64,000 nt of DNA from the NCBI RefSeq assembly GCF_008831285.2, contig NC_045140.1, positions 2,645,528 to 2,709,527 on the forward strand, written 5' to 3'. The translations under genes and the position numbers were made by a program. Below are positions 39,181-54,618 of the stretch, in pieces. This DNA is from Nymphaea colorata (lineage: Eukaryota; Streptophyta; Magnoliopsida; Nymphaeales; Nymphaeaceae). A model generated the notes under the pieces. That model saw only the letters and a program-made list of their open reading frames with translations. It ran no database searches and was not told where the DNA came from. The first letter of the stretch is position 1; each line of letters starts with the position of its first letter.

Positions 39181-40275
39181 ATTTCATCTTCCTTGAGAAC
39201 CCAAAAAATTGCATTCTCCAAATTCCAAGATGAGTCCTGTCGATGGCGAGACAACGTCACCCGTGAGGACACAAGTGGAAAGCAAATTCTGTGGTCCGGT
39301 AACCGGATACTGCTTCCGAGTTCGGACCCTCGCCGAGTACCTTTTGCGACAAGAAACGTAGTTCTCAGTTGTCTCTGAACAAGATGTTTCTTCAGGAGAT
39401 TCAGGTTGAAGTCTCCTTCAATGGCTCGATAAAGACAGTGGCTCTCTTGGCACAATCTTAGTACTGATATACTTAAGCAAAATGAAATTAAATAAAAGAT
39501 AAAGGAAGTATGTTGTTAGGGGCTAACTTTTAGCGATAATTTTAAGAGATGATGGGACTAAAAGAACTCTCCAGTCTGAACGATGTTATCTTGATACTTG
39601 ATAGAGCTTCTATTTCAAGATAGTCTTTTAAGTTTAAATATAGTCTTTGTTGAGTTATAAACAAAGAATAAAAAGATTGTCGTTTTCTTTATGCTAATAT
39701 CAGGAGCCAAAGAGGCAAAACTTGCTACCACTTTAAGGGTTTTCATTTACAGGGAATAACATGGAAAATGGGGAGATTTGCCCAATCCAGTTGAGATCAA
39801 TATATGATATTTATCTAGACCCAAATTTCATGTGTATCCAAGTTTGGTTCCAGCCAGGCATTATTTAGATCTGAATGTGAACCCTAATCCAATCAGATTT
39901 CATTTATTAAATTCCAATCTGAATTTGATCTGATTTCTTAGTCGAATTTCGATAAAACAATTTGTTATTTCTTAGTACACATAATACCGTTAAAAACACG
40001 ATCAGTATTCAATTCAAATTTTAAGTGTTATTTCCTTATCGAATTTTGCCATTCCCACAACGTATTCCTTGGTTTTTACGGAAAGCGAGTTATTTTGATT
40101 CCGTTTTTATATTTCGTAGCTAATCTTGACGAGCACGCTAGTTTGGACTTAACCGCCTTTCCGTTCCACTAGTAAGCAAGTTTCCTTTCTTGGACGAACA
40201 GCTGTAGCGATATCCTTTTATTTTATTTAACCGACTACGAAGTTGAACGGCGATCTTGAATGTTTCGTGGGTAAA

Positions 40276-40570
40276 GCCATTGCCGCGGGAGAGTGAGAGC
40301 AGAAGACCTATTTCTTGAGAGATAGAGCTCGCACTGGTCGTCGTCGTGGGTGGGGCTTGTGGTTTCAAGCAGAGGCAGAGCCGGTGGATGCAACGAACTT
40401 TTCGGGCTTCGGGGAACAGGTTCCTTGGGTTTGCGAATCCGACGAACCTATTCTCGAATCACTCCCAGCCGGTGAAGGCCATCGAAGATCGGCAGCCCTA
40501 AACCTTCTCAGATGAACCCCTTCGCAGCCTACTCGCCTCCTTGGCAGCCATCGGAGGGTCTGGTTTTGAG
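40276..40570 (+). other. GC-rich block resembling a 5' exon
   Basis: GC-rich DNA with CGTCGTCG-type sequence includes an ATG at 40512 whose frame reads MNPFAAYSPPWQPSEG to a possible donor at 40571 (TTTTGAG|GTATTG). It looks like a UTR plus first exon, followed by T-rich intron-like DNA. No downstream exon could be identified, and other frames are open too. Confidence 0.3.
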
Positions 40571-43339
40571 GTATTGTTTTCTTTCCTTCAAACCCAAACC
40601 ACTGACCATTAAATGAACTACTCTTTTCTTCTCTCTCACACGCTTCCATCTCATTCATGTTGTTTTGCTATTTTTCCTCTTGAACTTTTTTCTTTCGTCT
40701 CATCAGAATACAATTTTTTCCTGCGGATGCATCATTTTTCTCGATTCTCTGTAGTTGCATTAGAGCTTTTTGTGCTCTGTCAAGTTGCTTCCGTGAATCC
40801 ACGAGTCGATGATTCGCTTGGCTGCTTTGTATTTGGTTTCCTTTGTTTGTCGTGTATTTCTCGTTTATTTCATAACTTTCATCCAATGTTATGTTCACAG
40901 TCTTCCTCAATTATGTTATTATTTTGAGAGCGTTTCCATGAATGGCATTGATGTTAGTTGAATGTTGCTGAAAACCACACTCTCCTAAGGCTTTCTTTTA
41001 CCCCTTTTTGAGTGTGTATCTGTTTGTTCACTGAATTCGTGTTTGGATTTTGTATCTGCAGTGGCTTTGATTGTTATAAGGTGTGGTGCTTGGATGATGG
41101 CTTTGTTTGTATGATTTTTCTATCGAATGTCTAGAAGTTGAATTGCTTTATATCTAAATTATGTTGGTTTTCATCCATTTCTTTTTTCTTCATCCCCAAA
41201 GTTTTATTTTACAGTGACCGTTTTTGAAGCTTTTAAACTTTTAATTTGATTGCATGAGGCACATGGTTGGTGCCTCAAGGTGGACGAGGTGTATGCTACT
41301 TCTTGATGTGGAACGAGATTAGGATGGACTAATAGTCTTAGAGTTAATAAAGGACATTTTTTCTCATTATCTTCCTTCCTTGTCAACATGGAATCAACGG
41401 TAGCTTGAATCTAATGCATTTGATACCATCTCTAGATGCGATCTAACATATCTCGATTGTGGGTGTTTTCTTAGTTGTTGTAGTCTCCTTCCTGGATGTG
41501 TTAATCATCAAAATCTACCGATAACCTTGGAGATCTGGCGATCTTGGATCTCATAAGTTGCAACCACAATGTAGCAATGCCTCTTTCTCTTGATTGCTCA
41601 GGTAAATCTAAAATTTGTGGACATCGTGTATATGGCACATATCTGATGCGTTGCTGTTGGAAAACTCAGATAGGAATCAGAGAATTCTTGGTGGAAAAGA
41701 AATCAAAAGTGTGTCTGATTGTGGGTGTGGAGAAGGAGATCTATTGTGGGACTGATCGTAAGTGTTGTAGAAGATCATGCTGTTGGAAGGTGAAGTGTTC
41801 AATTCTTTGTTTTTTTTTTTTTTGTGGAAATATTCGGAGTCTCAAACCTTAGATGAAGTCGTTTTTGCATTTGTTGATGCCTCAATATTGATTGTTGTGA
41901 AGTTGTTTGGACCTGATTTTTTTTTTAAAGCTTTTTTGATCATATATGAAGTTTGTTGTATTTGGACTTCCAAGTATTAGAATGACTTTGTTGATATTTT
42001 TATTGCTTTCTAAGGTTAGATTAGTTAGTTAGTTACATATAGGTTTTGAATATAGTCAGTTACATGTAGATTCACATACATCATGTTTCTAGGCTCACTT
42101 TTCTATTTGCTTGAGTTGTTATGGTGATTGCATGGAAATGAGCGAGTGGACATGTAAGTACTAGATCTGTTTTAAATTTTTTGAACTTTCATTTTGTTAA
42201 AGTTTATTTGTATGTTTTTTGTTGTTCCTGAGTGCTTGCATGTTTTAGAGTAGCTTGTGCATCTTTCTAGCCATAAAAAACAGAAAAGAAAAGCTCTGAT
42301 TTCCAACCTACATATTCTATTCTGTTTGAGATTTAAATTCATTTAAAAATATTGAATCTGGTTGAAAATTTCTAATTTTTGGTTTTGGGCATATTTTATT
42401 TGTTTAAAACAAAGACCAAAGGCTACTTAAGTAAAATATTTTCAGAAGAATCCTCATTTTGACATGTCGATTTCAAACAATCAAAAACAAAGAAAGGTTG
42501 TCGATGTAACAGAATAGAGGCTTTCTGAGCACATTTCAGAAGGTTGAAGTTAGAACTATGGGCTCATTTTTGGTCAGTAACTTTCTAAATACTTCTGGGA
42601 AGTGTGCCAAAAGTTTGGAATTTTTGGAGTTGCAAAAAGAGAAGAGAGATACTGAATTTTTGGCAAAATCCATGTTTTTCTCTGTAAAAACAAAATTATG
42701 TTTTCCCTGTTTTCTAATTCAAATTCCTTGATTTTTAATTTTCTGTAGATTTTTTTTTATTCTCTTGTTTTCCTTAGGAGACTTATCTTTTATTTCATAT
42801 TTTTGGTGGATTTTAGGACGTCCGTGTCTTTGTAATTTTGTTGCATTACAGAACTTGTCATGAATTGTAAGTTATGAAAGTGCAGGGTGGCCAAGGGTGA
42901 AAATATTTACTCTGTTTATTTCTTGTTTGCTTGCTTTTGGTGCATTTTTCATTTCATTTGTAGTATTGCTAGCACTGTTCATGGCTAGCAAAAGTTATTT
43001 TGTTGTCAACTCGCTGAGTTAGGACTATGGCTTGTCCTTTCACAGGAGGTAGGCTAGGCTAGAAGCCATAAGTTGGAACTGGGCCGTACACCAAGGGCAT
43101 TCGTAGTGTATGCTGGGGCAAAAAACTTTATGAAGAATTCTTCATCAATTTGAATCAGAAGCAAAAAGTGTCCTAATAAGACAAGGACACTCAAAAGGCC
43201 TCCTGATTTAAAGTGAAGAAGGTGTCCCAAATAATGGGAACAATGTGACGTTGAGATTCACACAAAATCCACGACCCTAGATCCATCCAGTCAAAGCATA
43301 TTTTGTTCATGCTTCCTGCAACTAAATCTTGCAATCAAA
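40571..43339. other. T-rich gene-free stretch
   Basis: Long T-rich, intron-like sequence with short open frames only. No family recognised. Confidence 0.4.
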
Positions 43340-43558
43340 GGACCTAAGATTGCAACATACAACTTAGAGGTTGAACCCCATTTGATTCATATGTTACCAT
43401 CATTTGATGGGTTGTCTCATGAGGATCGTTATAAACACCTTGATGAGTTCTTCTACGTTTGTTTCATCATTCAGATGAACAATTTTGGAAAGGAGACCTT
43501 CAAGATTGCCATCAGTTTTTCAAGTTTACAAAGCTCTTACATTGCAAACTGTTTTTAA
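43340..43558 (+). mobile_element. Ty3/gypsy gag fragment
   Basis: One frame stays open for about 70 codons and reads HMLPSFDGLSHEDRYKHLDE followed by FFYVCFIIQMNNFGKETFKI. This matches the conserved capsid start of plant gypsy gag proteins (P-x-F-x-G-L then HL-x-EF). It ends in a stop at about 43558 after divergent sequence; no protease or polymerase follows. It lies about 0.5 kb before the tandem array. Confidence 0.75.
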
Positions 43559-46500
43559 TTTACAAAATTTACAACTTTCACAAATGTTGTAGATTCTTGA
43601 CATTTTACAAGTAAAATCATGAGGATTTAATAAGCTTAACGCATTTTTCAACTTTTGAAAATTTTGGAAGTATGGTTTGAACTTGTAAAATTTTTGTCTT
43701 TTGGAGACCTTTTGGCAATTCTTTCGGCCTGTTTCAAGCTACCATTGTCTTGAGTTTTTTTTTGCATTTTTTTTTAAATATGACAAAAATTATTTTTGTT
43801 TTACAAGATTTTTTACATATTTTATAATGACTACAAACTTTTTGACGAATTTCAAAGTACACTTTTTGGAAATTTCAATAGCTTGATAATTTTTGAAAAA
43901 AATTCAAATGTTGTTTCTAATTTCTAAAACTTTTGAACATTTTGTGTGATTTTGACAATGGTTTCAGCTTTTATAAGTTGCCCATTTTTGAACATTTTTT
44001 GTGAAACTTTAAACTGTTTGTTTGAAATTCTTAACAGTGTAGCCATTCTTTATTTGCTTAAAAAAAATTTCAAGCGTCTCTATTAATATTTGAACCAAAT
44101 TTGGATAATTCAACCTTGGAAAATTATCTTTCATCACCCCTATTCCAAGATTTAGTGTTGAATATTCTGTATGTTATAATTGTACATGGAAAATCACAAT
44201 ATTTATCAATTGGACAAAGATCATTTTGTTACTCATGTCATTTCTACTTGTTTATTGGGATGCTTAGTTGATCACCCACATGATCCCGAAAAGTGGATCG
44301 TAGATGTCGATCCTACCTTAATGCAAATTGAAGCACTGCATATATGATCATTTTAAACTTGTGATCTACACTGTTGTTGCAAAATTCAAGTCCAACATTT
44401 AAAGGCAGACAAATAAAGACCTCTGTCCAGACCCAAGATATGAATCAGGTTAAGCATTTTATTCAAATCATTGATCCAAAACCAAAATCCAACACTTATG
44501 TCGGATCAGATTAGACTTCTGATTCATACCGAGATTTGAAATCCGAGTTCAACACCTTGTCTAGGTCAGATCAAACCTCTGATCCAAATTCTCATTCCAC
44601 ATCTTTTATCATTTCTTTGTTATTATTTCTCATCAAATAAATGTTGGACGTATGATTGACGGTTCGAGAAGCTGATTGTGGACCATTTTAGAAGAGGGAG
44701 GAGTACACTATATGTGCAGTTTGTGATCTTCAATGATTCTTTGTATTATTTTTCCAAGAAGATTGATATATATATTTGAATGATGGATTAGGATATTCCA
44801 CGGTTGGATAGTTATCTTTGATGTTCTCCATTGAAAGATTTGTTATTGACTATTTCATATGTAATAAATGTGCATGGAAAATTAAAATCCTTATCTTTGG
44901 GACAACGATCATTTTCATTACTTATGAGCTTTCAACTTGTTTATTGGGAAGCTTAGGAGATCTCCCACATGATGCTGAAAAGTAGATTGTAGATCACGAT
45001 CATAGACATAAATCCAAACCTAAGTGCAACATCTGAATAAGATCATATTATACCTATGATCTAGACTCTAGTTGCAAACACCTAAAGCCGGACAGATGAG
45101 ACCTCTGGTCTGGATCCATGATCTAAACTTCAACATTTATACCAGATGAAATGAAACCCCTGATCCAAATTCAACATCTTAATTTAATCAGATTTAGCCT
45201 CTAATCGAAATCGTTGGTCCCAAATCAAAATACAATCAAAATACAACACCTAAGATGGATAAGATTAGACCCGTGATTCAAATCGAGATTTTAAATCCGA
45301 GCTCAACAGCTTATCCGGGTCAGGTCAGAGACCTCTGATCCAAACTTCCCATATGACATTATGTATCATTCGTGTGATAATTCTTTCCATCAAATAAATG
45401 TCGGATGTATGACTGGTGGTTCGGGAAGTTGATTGTGGATTATTTTAGAAAAAATGATGTATACTATATCAACAATTTATGATATTAAATTATTCTTTGG
45501 AAAATGTTGTCAAGAAGATTGATATAATTACTTGAATCAAATTTCTATAATTCAACCTTGGAAAATTATCTTTCATGACCCCCATTCAATGATTTTGTAT
45601 TGAATATTTCGTACATTATAATTGTACATGGAAAATTGAGATATGTTCAATTGGACAAAGATCCTTTTCATTACTCATGTCCTTTCAGCTTGTTTATTGG
45701 GATGCTTTGAAGATCACCCACATGACGCCGAAAAGTGAATCGTAGATGTCGATCCTACACTGAAATGCAAATCGAAGCACTACATTTAAATATGATCATA
45801 TTAAACTTGTGATCTACACTGTTGTTGCAAAATCCAAATCCAACATTTAAAGGCGGACAGATAAGACCCTCTGTCCAGACCCAAGATATGAATCATGTTA
45901 AGCGTTTTATTCAAATCATTGATCCCAAACCAAAATCCAACAATTATGCCGGATTGGATTAGACTTATGATTCATACCCAGATTTCAAATCCGAGTTCAA
46001 CACCTTGTTCGGGTCAGATTAGACCTCTGATCCAAATTTCCATTTGACATCTTCTATCATTTTTTTGATACTCTTTCTCGTCAAATAAATGTCGGAAGTA
46101 TGATTGAAGGTTCGAGAAGTTGATTACGGACCATTTTAGAAAAGGAGAAGTATATTATATGCACAGTTTGTGATCTTCAATGATTCTTTGTATTATTTTT
46201 CTAAGAAGATTGATATAAATATTTCAAATGATGGATTAGGATATTTCAAGGTTGGATAATTATCTTTGATGTTCACCAATGAAAGATTTGTTATTGAATA
46301 TTTCATATGTAATAAATGTGCATGGAAAATTAAAATCCTTATCTTAAGGGCAACGATCATTTTCTTTACTTATGACCTTTCAACTTGTTTATTGGGATGC
46401 TTAGGGGATCACTTACATGATGCTGAAAAGTGGATTGTAGATCACGATCATAAACAGAAATCCGAACCAAAGTACAACATGTAAATAAGATTATATTAGA

Positions 46501-48108
46501 CCTCTGTAGTTGCAAACACCTAAAGCTGGAAAGATCAGACCTCTGGTTCGGATCCATGATCTAAATTTCAACATTTCTACCGGATCACATGAGACCCTTG
46601 ATCCAAATTCAAGATTTTAACTGAATCAGATTTAGCCTGTATTCGAAATCGATGATCCAAAATGAAAATCCAACAACTAAGACAGATCATATTAGACCCC
46701 TAAATCAAATCGTGATTTTAAATCCGAGCTCAACAGCTTATGCGGATCAGGTCGGATCTCTGATCCAAACTCCCGATATGACATTGTGTATCATTGGTGT
46801 GATATTCTTTCCATCAAATAAATGTTGAATGTATGACTGGTGGTTCGGGAAGTTGATTGTGGACGATTTTAGAAATAGTGATGTATTCTATTTGAACAAT
46901 TTATGATTTCAATTATTCTTTGGGCAATGTTGTCGAGAAGGTTGATATTAATATTTGAACCAAATTTGTTTAATTCAATCTCGAAAAATTATCTTTCATT
47001 ACCCCTATTCCAAGATTATGTATTGAATATTTCATATATTATAATTGTGCATGAAAAATTGAAATATTTATCGATTGGACAAATATCATTTTCATTACTC
47101 ACGTCCTTTCAACTTGTTTATTAGGATGCTTAGTTGATCACCCACATGATTCCGAAAAGTGGATCGTTGATGTCATTCTGCACTTAAATGCAAATCGAAG
47201 CACTGCATTTAAATATGATCATATTAAACTTGTGATCTATACTGTTGTTGCAAAATCCAAGTCCAATATTTAAAGACAGATAAGACCTCTGTCGAGACCC
47301 AAGATATGAATCAGGTTAAGCATTTTATTAAAATCATTGATCCGAAACCAAAATCCAACACTTATGCCGGATTGCATTACACTTCTGATTCATACCTTGT
47401 CTAAGTCAGATCAGACCTCTGATCCAAATTCCCATCTGACATCTTCTATCATTTCTTTGTTATTCTTTCTCAACAAATAAATGATGGGCATATGATCATA
47501 ATGATTGACGGTTCGAGAAGTTGATTGTGCACCATTTTAGAAGGGGAGAAGTACACTGTATGTGCAGTTTGTGATCTTCAATGATTCTTTGTATTATTTT
47601 TCCAAGAAGATTGATATATATATTTGAATGATGGATTAGGATATTCCAAGGTTGGATAGTTATCTTTGATGTTCCCCATTGAAAGATTTGTTATTGACTA
47701 TTTCATATGTAATAAATGTGCATGGAAAATTAAAATCCTTATCTTTGGGACACCGATCATTTTCATTACTTACGACCTTTCTACTTTTTTATTGGGAAGC
47801 TTAGGAGATCTCCCACATGATGCTGAAAAGTGGATTGTAGATCACGGTCATCGACATAAATCCACACCTAAGTGCAACATCTTAATAAGATCATTTTAGA
47901 TCTGTGATTTAGACTCTAGTTGCAAACATCTAAAGCCGGACAGATGAGACCTCTGGGCCAGACCCATGATCAGATGAGACCCCTGATCCAAATTCAACAT
48001 CTATACCGGATCAGATGAGACCCCTGATCCAAATTCAACATCTTAATTGAATCAAATTCTGCATCTAATCCAAATCATTAGTCCAAATCAAAATCTAACA
48101 CCCAAGAT

Positions 48109-48131
48109 GGATCAGATTAGACCTCTGATCC
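48109..48131. repeat. Perfect copy of the array's hairpin module
   Basis: GGATCAGA, a 7-base loop (TTAGACC), then TCTGATCC: an 8-bp perfect stem. An identical copy is at 53647-53669. Degenerate copies (for example GGATCAGATGAGACCCCTGA near 48018) recur several times per monomer throughout the array. Confidence 0.85.
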
Positions 48132-51100
48132 GAAATCTCAATATGACGTTGTGTGTCATTAGTATGATATTCTTTCTCATAAGATAAATGTTGGATGTAT
48201 GACCGGGGTTCGGTAATTTTATTGTGGACGATTTTAGTAAAACTGATGTATACTATGTCAGCCATTTATGATATTGAATTATTCTTTGGACGTTGTTGTC
48301 AAGAAGATTGATATTAATATTTGAATCAAATTTCGGTAATTCAACCTTGGAAAATTATCTATCATGTCCCCCATTCCTAGATTTTGTATTGAATATTTCG
48401 TATATTATAATTGTACGTGGAAAATTGATTTATCAATTGGACAAAGATCCTTTTCTTCATGTCCTTTCAACTTGTTTATTGGGATGCTTAGTTGATCACC
48501 CACATAATCCCGAAAAGCGGATCGTAGATGTCGATCCTATGCTTAAATGCAAATTGAAGCACTGCATTTAAATATGGTCATTTTAAACTTGTGATCTACA
48601 CTGTTGTTGCAAAATGCAAGTCCAACATTTAAAGGCGGACAGATAAGACCTCTGTCCAGACCCAAGATATGAATCAGGTTAAGCATTTTATTCAAATCAT
48701 TGATCCAAAACCAAAATCCAACACTTATGCCGGATCGGATTAGACTTCTGATTCATACCGATATTTGAAATCCGAGTTCAACACCTTGTCTAGATCAGAT
48801 CAAACCTCTGATCCAAATTCCCATTCGACATCTTCTATCATTTCTTTGTTATCCTTTCTCATCAAATAAATGTTGGACGTATGATTGACGGTTCGAGAAG
48901 CTGTTTGTGGACCATTTTAAAAGAGGGAGGAGTACACTATATGTGTAGTTTGTGATCTTCAATGATTCTTTGTATTATTTTTCCTAGAAGATTGATATAT
49001 ATATTTGAATGATGGATTAGGATATTCCAAGGTTGGATAGTTATCTTTGATGTTTTCCATTGAAAGATTTGTTATTGACTATTTCATATGTAATAAATGT
49101 GCATGGAAAATTAAAATCCTTATCTTTGGGACAACGATCATTTTCATTACTTATGAGCTTTCAACTTGTATATTGAGAAGCTTAGGAGATCTCCCACATG
49201 ATGCTGAAAAGTGGATTGTAGATCACGATCATAGACATAAATCCAAACCTAAGTGCAACATCTGAATAATATCATATTAGACCTGTGATCTAGACTCTAG
49301 TTGCAAACACCTAAAGCTGGACAGATGAGACCTCTGGTCTGGATCCATGATCTAAATTTCAACCTTTATACCAGATGAAATTAAACCCTGATCCAAATTC
49401 AACATCTTAATATAATCAGATTTAGCCTCTAATCGAAATCGTTCGTCCCAAATCAAAATATCACACCTAAGATGGATAAGGTTAGACCCGTGATTCTAAT
49501 CGAAATTTTAAATCTGAGCTCAACAGCTTATGCGGGTCAGGTCAGAGACCTCTGATCCAAACTTCCCATATGACATTATGTATCATTCGTGTGATAATTC
49601 TTTCCATCAAATAAATGTTGGATGTATGACTGGTTTCGGGAAATTGATTGTGGATTATTTTAGAAAAAATGATGTATACTATATCAACAATTTATGATAT
49701 TAAATTATTCTTTGGACAATGTTGTCTAGAAGATTGATATAAATACTTGAATCAAATTTCTGTAATTCAACCTTGAAAAATTATCTTTCATGTCCCCATT
49801 CCATGATTTTGTATTGAATATTTCGTACAATATAATTGTACATGGAAAATTGAAATATGTTCAATTGGACAAAGATCCTTTTCATTACTCATGTCCTTTG
49901 AACTTGTTTATTGAGATGCTTTAAAGATCACCCAGATGATGCCGAACAGTGAATCGTAGATGTCGATCCTACACTGAAATGCAAATCGAAGCACTACATT
50001 TAAATATGATCATATTAAACTTGTGATCTACACTGTTGTTGCAAAATCCAAATCCAACATTTAAAGATGGACATAGAAGACCTCTGTCCAGACCCAATAT
50101 ATGAATCAGGTTAAGCGTTTTATTCAAATCATTGATCCCAAACCAAAATCCAACAATTATGCTGGATCGGAATAGACTTCTGATTCATACCCAGATTTCA
50201 AATCCGAGTTCAACACCTTGTTCAGGTCAGATTAGACCTCTGATCCAAATTCCCATTTGACATCTTTTATCATTTCTTTGATACTCTTTCTCGTTAAATA
50301 AATGTCGGAAGTATGATTGACGGTTCGAGAAGTTGATTACGGACCATTTTAGAAAAGGAGAAGTATACTATATGCACAGTTTGTGATCTTCAATGATTCT
50401 TTATATTATTTTTCTAAGAAGATTGATATAAATATTTCAAATGATGGATTAGGATATTCCAAGGTTGTATAATTATCTTTGATGTTCACCAATGAAAGAT
50501 TTGTTATTGAATATTTCATATGTAATAAATGTGCATGGAAAATTAAAATCCTTATCTTAGGGACAACGATCATTTTCATTACTTATGACCTTTCAACTTG
50601 TTTATTGGGATGCTTAGGGGATCACCTACATGATGCTGAAAAGTGGATTTGTATATCACGATCATAAACAGCAATCCGAACCCAAGTACAACATCTAAAT
50701 AAGATTATATTAGACCTCTGATCTAGGCTGTAGTTGCAAACACCTAAAGCCGGAAAGATCAGACCTCTGGTTCGGATCCATGATCTAAATTTCAACATTT
50801 CTACCGGATCACATTAGACCCCTGATCAATTTCAACATTTTAATTGAATCAAATTTAGCCTATATTCGAAATCGATGATCCCAAATGGAAATCCAACATC
50901 TAAGACAGATCATATTAGACCCCTAATTCATATCGATATTTTAAATCCTAGCTCAACAGCTTATGCGGGTCAGGTCAGATCTCTAATCCAAACTCCCAAT
51001 ATGACATTGTGTGTCATTGGTGTGATATTCTTTCCATCAAATAAATATTGAATGTATGACTGGTGGTTCGAGAAGTTGATTGTGGACGATTTGGAAATAG

Positions 51101-53646
51101 TGATGTATACTATATGAACAATTTATGATATTCAATTATTCTTTGGGCAATGTTGTCTAGAAGGTTGATATTAGTATTTGATCCAAATTTGTTTAATTCA
51201 ACCTCGGAAAATTATCTTTCATTACCCCTATTCCAAGATTATGTATTGAATATTTCATATATTATAATTGTGCATGGAAAATTGATATATTTATCGATTG
51301 GACGAATATCATTTTCATTACTCGCGTCCTTTCAACTTGTTTATTGGGATGCTTAGGAGATTACTCACACGATGTTGAAAAGTGGATCGTAGATGTCGAT
51401 CCTACACTTAAATGCAAATCGAAGCATTACATTTAAGTGTGATCATATTAGACTTGTGATCTACACTATTGTTGTAAAATCTGAATCCAACACCTAAAGG
51501 CAGATTATCTTTGTCCAGAAACAAAAAACAAAAAATGAGAATCAGGTTAAGCGTTTTATTCAAATCATTGATCCCAAACCAAAATCCAACACTTATGCTG
51601 GATCGGATTAGACTTCTGATTCATACCGAGATTTTAAATTCGAGTTCAACACCTTGTCTGGGTTTATATTAGACCTCTGAACCAAATTCCCATTTGACAA
51701 CTTCTATCATTTCTTTGATATTCTTTCAAATAAATATTGGACGTACGACAGTTCGGGAAGTTGATGGTGGACCATTTTAGAAAGGAGTACACTATATGTG
51801 CAATTTCTTTGTACTAATTTTCTAGGAAGAGTGATATAAGTATTTAAATGATGGATTAGGATATTTCAAGGTTGGATAATTAGCTTTGAATTTCCCCATT
51901 GAAAGATTTGTTATTGAATATTTCATATGTAATAAATGTGCATGGAAAATTAAAATCCTTATCTTAGGGACAACATCATTTTCATTACTTATGACCTTTC
52001 AACTTGTTTATTGGGATGCTTAGTTGATCTCCCACGTGATGCTGAAAAGTAGATTGTAGATCACGAGCATAGACCTAAAACCGGACAGATGAGACCTCTC
52101 CTTCGGACCCATGATCTAAATTTCTACATTTATACCGGATCAGATGAGACCCTTGATCCAAATTTTACATCTTAATTGAACTAGATTCAACATCTAATCC
52201 AAATCACAATCCAACACCTAAGATGGATCTGATTAGGCCCCTGATTCAAATCAAGATTTTAAATATGAACTCAATTGCTTATCCGGGTCAGGTCAGACAT
52301 CTGATCTGAAATCCCAATATGACATTGTGTATCATTAGTATCATATTCTTTCGCATAAGATAAATGTTGGATGTATGACTAGGGTTTGGGAAGTTGATTG
52401 TGGACGATTTTAGTAAAAGTGATGTATATTATATCATCAATTTATGATATTGAATTATTCTTTGTACATTGTTGTCAAGAAATTGATATTAATATTTGAA
52501 TCAAATTTCAGAAATTCAACCTTGGAAAATTAACTTTCATGCCCCCATTCCTAGATTTTGTATTGAATATTTTGTATATTATAATTGTACGTGGAAAATT
52601 GATTTATCAATTTGACAAAGATCCTTTTCATCATGTCCTTTCAACTTGTTTATTGGGATGCTTAGTTGATCACCCACATGATCCCGAAAAGTGGATCGTA
52701 GATGTCGACCCTGCACTTGAATGCAAATCGAAGCACTGCATTTAAATATGTTTATATTAAACTTGTGATCTACACTGTTGTTGCAAAATCCAAGTCCAAC
52801 ATTTAAAGGCAGACAGATAAGACCTCTGTCCAGACCCAAGATATGAATCAGGTTAAGCATTTTATTCAAATCATTGATCCAGAACCAAAATCCAACACTT
52901 ATGCTGGATCGCATTACACTTCTGATTCATACCGAGATTTGAAATCCGAGTTCAACACCTTGTCTAGGTCAGATCAAACCTCTGGTTCAAATTCTTATCT
53001 GACATCTTCTATCATTTCTTTGTTATTCTTTCTCTACAAATAAATGTTGGACTAATGATTGACGGTTCGAGAAGTTGATTGTGAACCATTTTAGAGGGGG
53101 AGAAGTACACTATATGTGTAGTTTGTGATCTTCAATGATTCTTTGTATTATTTTTCCAAGAAGATTGATATATATATTTGAATGATGGATTAGGATATTC
53201 CAAGGTTGGATAGTTATCTTTGATGTTGCCCATTGAAAGATTTGTTATTGAATATTTCATATGTGATAAATGTGCATGAAAAATTAAAATCCTTATCTTT
53301 GGGACAACGATCATTTTCATTACTTACGTCCTTTCATCTTTTTTATTGGGATGCTTAGGCGATCTCTCACATGATGCTGAAAAGTGGATTGTAAATCACG
53401 ATCATAGACATAAATCCAAACCTATGTGCAACTTCTGAATAAGATCATATTAGACCTGTGATCTAGACTCTAGTTGCAAACATCTAAAGCCGGACCTGAC
53501 CCATGATCAGATGAGACCCCTGATCCAAATTCAACATCTATACCGGATCAGATAAGACCCCTGATCCAAATTCAACTTCTTTAATTGAATCAAATTCTGC
53601 ATATAATCCAAATCATTGGTCCAAATCAAAATCCAACACCTAAGAT

Positions 53647-53669
53647 GGATCAGATTAGACCTCTGATCC
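53647..53669. repeat. Second perfect copy of the hairpin module
   Basis: Same 23 bases as at 48109-48131, with the same 8-bp stem. Confidence 0.85.
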
Positions 53670-54618
53670 GAAATCCCAATATGACATTGTGTATCATTAG
53701 TATGATATTCTTTCTCATAAGATAAATGTTGGATGTATAATTGGGGTTCGGTAAGTTGATTGTGGACGATTTTAGTAAAAGTGATGTATACTATGTCAGC
53801 AATTTATGATATTGAATTATTCTTTGGACGTTGTTGTCAAGAAGATTGATATTAATATTTGAATCAAATTTTGGTAATTCAACCTTGGAAAACTATCTTT
53901 CGTGTCCCCCATTCCCAGATTTTGTATTGAATATTTCGTATATTATAATTGTACGTGGAAAATTGATTTATCAATTTCACAAAGATCCTTTTCATCATGT
54001 CCTTTCAACTTGTTTATTGGGATGATTAGTTGATCTCCCACATGATCTCGAAAAGTGGATCGTAGATGTCGATCCTACACTGTTGTTGCGAAATCCAAGT
54101 CCAACATTTAAAGGCAGACAGATAAGACCTCTGTCCAGACCCAAGATATGAATCAGGTTAAGCATCTTATTCAAATCAATGATCCAAAACCAAAATCCAA
54201 CACTTATGACGGATCGGATTAGACTTCTGATTCATACCGAGATTTGAAATCCGAGTTCAACACGTTGTCTAGGTCAGATCAAACCTCTGATCCAAATTCC
54301 CATTCGACATCTTCTATCATTTCTTTGTTATTCTTTCTCATCAAATAAATGTTGGACGTATGATTGACGGTTCAAGAAGTTGATTGTGGATCATTTTAGA
54401 AGAGGAGGACTACACTATATGTACAGTTTGTGATCTTCAATGATTCTTTGTGTTATTTTTCCGAGAAGATTGATATATATATTTGAATGATGGATTAGGA
54501 TATTCCTAGGTTGGATAGTTATCTTTGATGTTCCCCATTGAAAGATTTGTTATTGAATATTTCATATGTAATAAATATGCATGGAAAATTAAAATCCTTA
54601 TCTTTGGGATAACGATCA

